From contig SHOI01000003.1 in the NCBI GenBank assembly GCA_004294855.1, positions 1,264 through 46,964 of the forward strand: a DNA stretch of 45,701 bases. Reading direction: 5' to 3'. Every line of letters begins with the position of its first letter. Position 1 is the first letter of the stretch. Shown piece by piece: positions 40,063 to 45,701 of the stretch. The translations under genes and the position numbers were made by a program. The stretch comes from Sphaerochaeta sp. GTDB taxonomy: Bacteria > Spirochaetota > Spirochaetia > Sphaerochaetales > Sphaerochaetaceae. The notes beneath the pieces are model-generated. The model was given only the letters and a program-made list of their open reading frames with translations, was not told where the DNA came from and did no database searches.

Positions 40063-41709
40063 ATGGTAAAACCGTTACAAAAACTGGGAAAAATCAAGCG
40101 CAAAGGACCCGTTGTCCTGTTGATCATGGACGGGGTGGGCTTTGGTAAATACAAGGAAGGGGATGCGGTCGCCGCCGCCGTGACGCAGACCCTCGACCGC
40201 CTCTACCGGGAGCATCCCTGGACGAAGCTGAAGGCTCATGGAACGGCGGTGGGGCTCCCCAGCGACGATGACATGGGCAACAGCGAGGTCGGTCACAATG
40301 CGATGGGGTGCGGAAGAGTCTTCAGCCAGGGGGCGAAGCTGGTCGCCAACTCGATCGAAACCAAAGCGATGTATGAAGGGGATACGTGGAAGAAGCTCAT
40401 CCGGAATGTCAAGGAGCACGATTCGACGCTCCACTTCATCGGACTCTTAAGCGACGGAAACGTCCACTCCCACATCGACAACCTCAAGGCGATGGTCGCC
40501 CAAGCCAAGGTCGAAGGGGTATCGAGAGTTCGGGTCCACGCCCTTCTGGACGGGCGGGATGTCGGGGAACTCTCGGCATTGGAGTACTTCCAGCCCTTTG
40601 AAGCGTTTCTGGGAGAGTTGAACGACGAAGACTTCGATGCAAGAATTGCAAGTGGCGGCGGCCGAATGGTGATCACGATGGATCGCTACAACGCCAACTG
40701 GAAGATGGTCGAGAAGGGGTGGCATACCCATGTTCTCGGCGAGGGGCGGCTCTTTGCCTCCCCGACGGAAGCGATCGAGACGCTGAGGAAGGAGACCGGA
40801 GCGATCGATCAGGACCTTCCGCCCTTCGTCATCGTCGAAGGGGGCAAGCCGGTCGGAACGATCGAGGACCACGACAGCGTGATCCTCTTCAACTTCCGCG
40901 GCGACCGGGCTCTTGAGATCACCAAGGCGTTCGAGGCGGAGGAGCTTGTTGAGTTTGACCGAAAGCGGAGGCCGAACGTCGAGTATGCGGGAATGATGGA
41001 GTATGACGGAGACCTGCACGTCCCGGCCCAATACCTCGTCTCTCCCCCGGCGATCGATCGGACGTTGGCCGAGTACCTCACGAAGAGCGGAGTGCGGCAG
41101 TTCTCGATCTCCGAAACGCAGAAGTTCGGCCACGTAACCTACTTCTTCAATGGAAACCGCAGCGGCAAGTTCAGCGAAACCCTGGAGGAGTACGTGGAGA
41201 TCCCCTCCGACACGGTTCCTTTTGAAGAGCGCCCATGGATGAAGTGCGCCGAGATCGCCGACCGGGTGATCGAGGAGATCGAAAGCGGCAAGTGGGACTT
41301 GATCAAGCTCAACTTTCCTAATGGCGACATGGTCGGACATACGGGAGTCTATCAGGCGGTTGTCTGTTCAATGGAGGGGATGGACCTGCAGATCGGACGG
41401 ATCGAAAAAGCGGTTCGAGATGCCGGAGGAGTGTTGATGATCACCGCCGATCACGGAAACGCCGATGATATGTATGAGCATACCAAGACCGGCGAGGTCG
41501 CCCGCAAAGAGGACGGCACACCGAAAGCGAAGACGAGCCACTCCCTCAACCCGGTTCCCTTCATTCTGGTCGATCCGCTCTACAAGGGTGAATATGAACC
41601 GACATTGAAGGAAGGATTGGGCATCAGCAACGTCGCCGCCACGGTGATGAATCTCCTTGACTTCGATCCACCCGAATTCTACGACAGCTCGATCGTCACG
41701 ATGAAGTAA
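40063..41709 (+). CDS. gpmI: 2,3-bisphosphoglycerate-independent phosphoglycerate mutase
   Basis: LLIMDGVGFG, DDDMGNSEVGHNAMG, NFPNGDMVGHTG, TADHGNADDM. Confidence 0.95.
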   Translation: MVKPLQKLGKIKRKGPVVLLIMDGVGFGKYKEGDAVAAAVTQTLDRLYREHPWTKLKAHGTAVGLPSDDDMGNSEVGHNAMGCGRVFSQGAKLVANSIETKAMYEGDTWKKLIRNVKEHDSTLHFIGLLSDGNVHSHIDNLKAMVAQAKVEGVSRVRVHALLDGRDVGELSALEYFQPFEAFLGELNDEDFDARIASGGGRMVITMDRYNANWKMVEKGWHTHVLGEGRLFASPTEAIETLRKETGAIDQDLPPFVIVEGGKPVGTIEDHDSVILFNFRGDRALEITKAFEAEELVEFDRKRRPNVEYAGMMEYDGDLHVPAQYLVSPPAIDRTLAEYLTKSGVRQFSISETQKFGHVTYFFNGNRSGKFSETLEEYVEIPSDTVPFEERPWMKCAEIADRVIEEIESGKWDLIKLNFPNGDMVGHTGVYQAVVCSMEGMDLQIGRIEKAVRDAGGVLMITADHGNADDMYEHTKTGEVARKEDGTPKAKTSHSLNPVPFILVDPLYKGEYEPTLKEGLGISNVAATVMNLLDFDPPEFYDSSIVTMK

Positions 41710-41767
41710 AAGATCTTTTGATACATCCTCCGATTGAAACCTGCTAAGATGGAAGCAGGAGGATCGG

Positions 41768-43825
41768 ATGGGTATTAACGATCGATTGAAGCGCCTGAGC
41801 CGCCTTCAAGGAGGAGATCCGGGGATCTTCGCCTTGGCGGTCCATTCGTTCATCGAAGGGGAGCTGCGCCGGCGGTACGACCTTCCCTATGAAGAGGAGC
41901 CGAGCTTCAATGCGCTCAGCGACCGACTGGTCGAAGAAGTGGGCGAAAAAAGCCGGCAATTCCTGGCGAATCTCAAAGCCGCCCACAAGGCGGTGAATGA
42001 GGTCCGTCATGAGTTCAATGCTCTCGGCGTCGACCACGCGTTGATGGCGGCGGCTCATCTTTACATGTTCTGTTACTTTATCGATATCGATGAAGGGGCT
42101 CTGCAGACGCTCTATAAGATCAAACGGGAATTGGATGATACCTGGACCCGCTCGGAGAGCCGGGGCGAACTGATAACAAGCAATCAAATCCTCCAAATGG
42201 AGCTCCAAAAAATACTTGCCGAGAAAGGATCGCTCTCCGACCAGCTTGCCGAGTTGACGGAACGGGAGGAGGAACGAGAGCAGGTTGATGATCGGATCCA
42301 TTCATTGGAACATCAGATTCGGAACCTTTTGAAAGACAGGGATCGAAACGAAAAAAAGATCAAAGAACTCCGGGATGAACGGCATGCGCTGCAAGTACAG
42401 CGCCGCTCTTTGGAAAAGCAGACCCGCGATCTTGAGGAGTATCTGCACGTGATGCGGACGATGACCTCCTACACCCGGACCCGCCGGGATTATGAACACC
42501 TTATCCTGCGATTATCCGCTCAGCAGGAGGAGGCGCTTCGCCGAATCGATCTGAGCAGCGATTTTTTGATCACCGGTGGCCCGGGAACGGGGAAAACCCT
42601 CGTTCTTCTCAAGGCGATCGGAAAGAAATCGGAAAAGAGCAACGTCGCCCTTCTCACCTATACGAACTCCCTTGCCAAATACGATCAATATCTGACTCGG
42701 CTGCTGGGCATCGAAATGGGGCAGATCATGACGATCCATCACTTTCTTCGGGAGCGGATAGAAGAAGGAGAAAGCATCAAGGTGCTGGCCGGAGGGGATA
42801 CGGACATTCTCATCAGGCTTTGTGAGCCGTACGCCTCTTTACAGTGGACCGCCAAAGATATCTACGATGAAATCGTTCACGTTCTTTGGGCGTTCGGCCA
42901 TACCCGCCAGCGCTACTGCATCGATCTGGTTCAACGATCCGGAATGGAGAAAGAGCTCGATGAAGCGATGCGAAGCCGGATCTGGGAGGCGAAGGAGGCT
43001 GTCGAAGCGTTCATCGAGAAGACGAAACAGCTTCCTTTTCAATACTTCCCGATCCAAGCATTGAAGGTCGCCGAGGAGCATCCCGTTACCATCTTCGATC
43101 ACTTGTTTATCGATGAGGCGCAAGATGCCACCGTCATGACGCTCACCGCCCTGAAGCGGTTCGTTTCCAAATCGATCATTCTTGCCAGCGACGGGGAGCA
43201 GGCGATCTATCAGCCGGGCTTTTCCTTCACTCAAGCGGGGATCGATGTATCCGACAATCGGGTAATCCTCCAAGAGAATTATCGCTCCACGTTGCAGATC
43301 CACCGGCTTGCCCAACGGTTTGAGCGGCGAAGCGAAAGCGAGCAATCAAGAGCGCTGCGCGATGGTCCGAACCCCGAACTTCACCGGGGTCGTGATGGAT
43401 CGGTGTTGCAGAAGTTGGTCGTCGAGCGGGCAATGTTGTTTATCGAACGGCTTGAGTACGAGGAAGAAAACATTTGTATCATGTGCCCCTCGAGCTCCTG
43501 TTATCCGGAGCTTGAGCAGGCTTTGACGAAGGCGGGGATTTCAAGCGTCCGCGTCAATGATGAGCGCTTCACGTTTGGTGAGGAATACCATGGACATCTT
43601 CGCCTCTCCACCCTGCATTCGGCCAAAGGTCTCGATATTCCCGTCGTGCTGCTCTATCTGCCGTTTCTCCCCCGAGTGAATGAATCCTATGATGAATCGG
43701 TCAACAATGAATTGATTCGAAAGCTCCTGTATGTAACGATGACCCGGGCGATCGATCATCTCAACGTCTTTACGCTTGTCAGTCCGAAAGAGGAGATCAT
43801 CAGGGAGTTGATCGCCGCGTTTTAG
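41768..43825 (+). CDS. SF1 (UvrD/Rep-like) helicase with N-terminal helical domain and long coiled coil
   Basis: GGPGTGKTLVLLKAI, FIDEAQDATV, ENYRSTLQI, LSTLHSAKGLDIPVVLL, LLYVTMTRAIDHL; residues ~140-240 highly charged coiled-coil-like. Confidence 0.88.
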   Translation: MGINDRLKRLSRLQGGDPGIFALAVHSFIEGELRRRYDLPYEEEPSFNALSDRLVEEVGEKSRQFLANLKAAHKAVNEVRHEFNALGVDHALMAAAHLYMFCYFIDIDEGALQTLYKIKRELDDTWTRSESRGELITSNQILQMELQKILAEKGSLSDQLAELTEREEEREQVDDRIHSLEHQIRNLLKDRDRNEKKIKELRDERHALQVQRRSLEKQTRDLEEYLHVMRTMTSYTRTRRDYEHLILRLSAQQEEALRRIDLSSDFLITGGPGTGKTLVLLKAIGKKSEKSNVALLTYTNSLAKYDQYLTRLLGIEMGQIMTIHHFLRERIEEGESIKVLAGGDTDILIRLCEPYASLQWTAKDIYDEIVHVLWAFGHTRQRYCIDLVQRSGMEKELDEAMRSRIWEAKEAVEAFIEKTKQLPFQYFPIQALKVAEEHPVTIFDHLFIDEAQDATVMTLTALKRFVSKSIILASDGEQAIYQPGFSFTQAGIDVSDNRVILQENYRSTLQIHRLAQRFERRSESEQSRALRDGPNPELHRGRDGSVLQKLVVERAMLFIERLEYEEENICIMCPSSSCYPELEQALTKAGISSVRVNDERFTFGEEYHGHLRLSTLHSAKGLDIPVVLLYLPFLPRVNESYDESVNNELIRKLLYVTMTRAIDHLNVFTLVSPKEEIIRELIAAF

Positions 43826-44583
43826 ATATGGTATGAACGCGATACCAGCACGAGGATTGTCGCCCCCGCTCCATAGATAATGAGGCCGATGATGTTGTAG
43901 AAGGTCCGTTGGCTGATCGAGACGAAGGCGTTGCCTACGGTAAGGAGCAGGAAGGCGACGGTCTTGAAGCGGGTATCCCGCTTGGTGTGTTCGCCCAGCG
44001 CGATCACGAGATAGGATAGGGCAGCTACGACGGTGAGGGTGATGCAGATCGACAGGAAGAGCGAATCGCTTACTCCTGCCTCCAGGAGGAAGGAGGGGTC
44101 GTTGGGGCTGCTGGGAACCAGCAGGGCCAGAAGCGCGGAGCCTGCCGCCCCCACGAAGGTTATGAAACCGATGCGCGAGGGGCTTAACCGTAGAAACAGC
44201 AGCGACCCGATCAAAAACAGGAACGAGGTATACAGCAGGCTTCCATGGTAGATGAAGGTCAGGACTCCTCCGTCCAGAAGAAACGTTCCGGTGATCGCCT
44301 GATGAAGGGGAAGGATTTTAATGTTCGCAAGAACGATCGTGAGAAAGAGCACCGGCAGGAGCTCCGCTTCGCTGCCGAGGTTCGCCCGATATCGGGTAGC
44401 CAGAAGCAGGGAGACAAGGAAGGTGATCCATATATGAATCAACGCCGGCCAGAGGTGGGCGCGAGCCTCAAGGACAAGGTGCCCATCCTGTGAAGCGATG
44501 AGGGTGACGATTACGACAAAACTCAGGGCCATGGTAACCAGGCCCTGAATGAGGTTGAACGTGAACCGGACCCCTTTGCTCAT
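43822..44583 (-). CDS. Multi-pass membrane protein of unknown function
   Basis: 253 aa with several hydrophobic segments; ATG overlaps stop of upstream symporter gene. Confidence 0.75.
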   Translation of the reverse strand: MSKGVRFTFNLIQGLVTMALSFVVIVTLIASQDGHLVLEARAHLWPALIHIWITFLVSLLLATRYRANLGSEAELLPVLFLTIVLANIKILPLHQAITGTFLLDGGVLTFIYHGSLLYTSFLFLIGSLLFLRLSPSRIGFITFVGAAGSALLALLVPSSPNDPSFLLEAGVSDSLFLSICITLTVVAALSYLVIALGEHTKRDTRFKTVAFLLLTVGNAFVSISQRTFYNIIGLIIYGAGATILVLVSRSYHI

Positions 44584-45701
44584 ACGATGTCACGATGAGG
44601 AGTCTTTACCAGAACACCCATTCGACTGCAGGTGTACGCCGCTCCGAAGGAGGCGACGTATGTATCGATGAGAATGCCGACACCGTTGAGAATCGGCATC
44701 AATGCAACCATCGACATGTGAGCTCCGTAGAGATCGATCTTGAGGAAGTTGAGGGTGAGGGTGGTGATGAAGAAGACCTCAAACCCCACGTACAAAGGAC
44801 TGACGAAGGAGAAGAGCGCCGAAGCGAGGGCGATGGTGAGAAGAATCATGTCTTCGGGCACGCTTCCCGTCGCCGCATAGATCATCGTCAGCGTCGCGAG
44901 GGTCGAGACGAGCGCGGAGCCGCCCCTGCCGATCAAGGTATAGATCGGAATCGCCGTTCCGCTGACCCGCTTCTGGACACTGAGGTTTTGTCTTGCTAGG
45001 CTCATCGTGGCCGGGGTGGTGAAGAAGATCGAGCCGGTGAACATCCCGGCAAGGGCGGGAGCGAGCATCCGGTACAGAATCCGATAGGGGTTCACCGAAA
45101 AGAGGGAGAAGATCGCAAGAAGAAGCGGCAGAATGACGAAGAGGGCGAGAAGCACCCCAAGACCCAAGATCATCAAGAACGGCAACATCACGAAGACGGT
45201 GCCTTCCTTGGCGACGGAGATCAGCCAATGGGAAGAGATGAAGAAGAGAAAGATCGCTCCACATTGGGCCCACGCTCTGGCGAGCCGGAAGAAGGTCTCG
45301 CTGAAGGAGTTCATGACGACATAGGCGGGACGGATGATCTCGACGTTCGGCTTTAAAAACCACCCGAGGAAGAAGGCGATGATGATCACCGGCAGGAGAA
45401 AACCCTCCGCTTTCACCAGCGTGTAGAAGGGGTTGACGATCGTAAGGTGTCCCAGAAAGGTGGAGAACGATTGCAATCCGACACTTGAAAAGGTGCCGGG
45501 GTCCGTTCCCGCCGAAGAGGAGGCGGGGAACGGCAAGGGCAGGAAGCGGAAGACCGCCGCTGCGCTCAAGACAAGGAGCAGGGTGGAAAAAACACTCCAG
45601 AACACGGTGGTTCGAGCAAACGTGCAGCCTTTGCCGTCTTTCCGCAAGGAAGCGATGCCGGCGGAGAAGCTGAAAAAAACCAAAGGAATGAGGATGAACC
45701 C
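44580..45701 (-). CDS. Dicarboxylate/amino acid:cation symporter (DAACS family), N-terminus outside window
   Basis: SIFFTTPATMSLARQNL, hairpin-loop regions and GILIDTYVASFGAAYTCSRMG typical of GltP/DctA-like carriers; ORF open at window edge. Confidence 0.8.
   Translation of the reverse strand, partial: GFILIPLVFFSFSAGIASLRKDGKGCTFARTTVFWSVFSTLLLVLSAAAVFRFLPLPFPASSSAGTDPGTFSSVGLQSFSTFLGHLTIVNPFYTLVKAEGFLLPVIIIAFFLGWFLKPNVEIIRPAYVVMNSFSETFFRLARAWAQCGAIFLFFISSHWLISVAKEGTVFVMLPFLMILGLGVLLALFVILPLLLAIFSLFSVNPYRILYRMLAPALAGMFTGSIFFTTPATMSLARQNLSVQKRVSGTAIPIYTLIGRGGSALVSTLATLTMIYAATGSVPEDMILLTIALASALFSFVSPLYVGFEVFFITTLTLNFLKIDLYGAHMSMVALMPILNGVGILIDTYVASFGAAYTCSRMGVLVKTPHRDIV

Overview
This window is a chromosomal replication-origin neighbourhood from what looks like a spirochaete (Sphaerochaeta/Treponema-like; a guess from gene content, unverified). 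Core: parA-parB-cyclophilin/FKBP-radA operon (minus), NifU-like gene (plus), a ~690 bp intergenic region with two near-perfect parS sites, gyrB-gyrA (minus), then dnaA-dnaN-recF-DUF721(dciA)-rpmH-rnpA-yidC-jag (plus). The dnaA-dnaN spacer has several DnaA boxes and a DnaA-trio-like repeat, so it is the likely oriC. Downstream are a cobalamin-riboswitch-controlled class III ribonucleotide reductase (nrdD-nrdG) with an adjacent NrdR-like box, metK with a candidate translational leader RNA, a PfkB kinase, murA, a degenerate sigma54-type AAA+ protein, rsmE, ctpA, lgt, an aminopeptidase P, gpmI, an SF1 helicase and a dicarboxylate/amino-acid symporter. Upstream are pepD (5' truncated), a flavodiiron protein, a YgjP-like metallopeptidase, a LysO-like exporter, a TraB-family protein, a DUF5058/membrane protein/M20 peptidase operon and a PlsC-like acyltransferase. 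I saw no tRNA, rRNA, CRISPR or transposon. The best leads for something undescribed are the metK leader with mutually exclusive SD-sequestor/anti-sequestor hairpins, a second DnaA-box cluster in the convergent murA/AAA+ gap about 12 kb from oriC, the DUF5058-membrane protein-M20 operon, a candidate ncRNA transcribed through a parS site, and the AAA+ protein with GAFTDA instead of GAFTGA and no HTH. All family calls are from reading the translated sequence; no database search was run.
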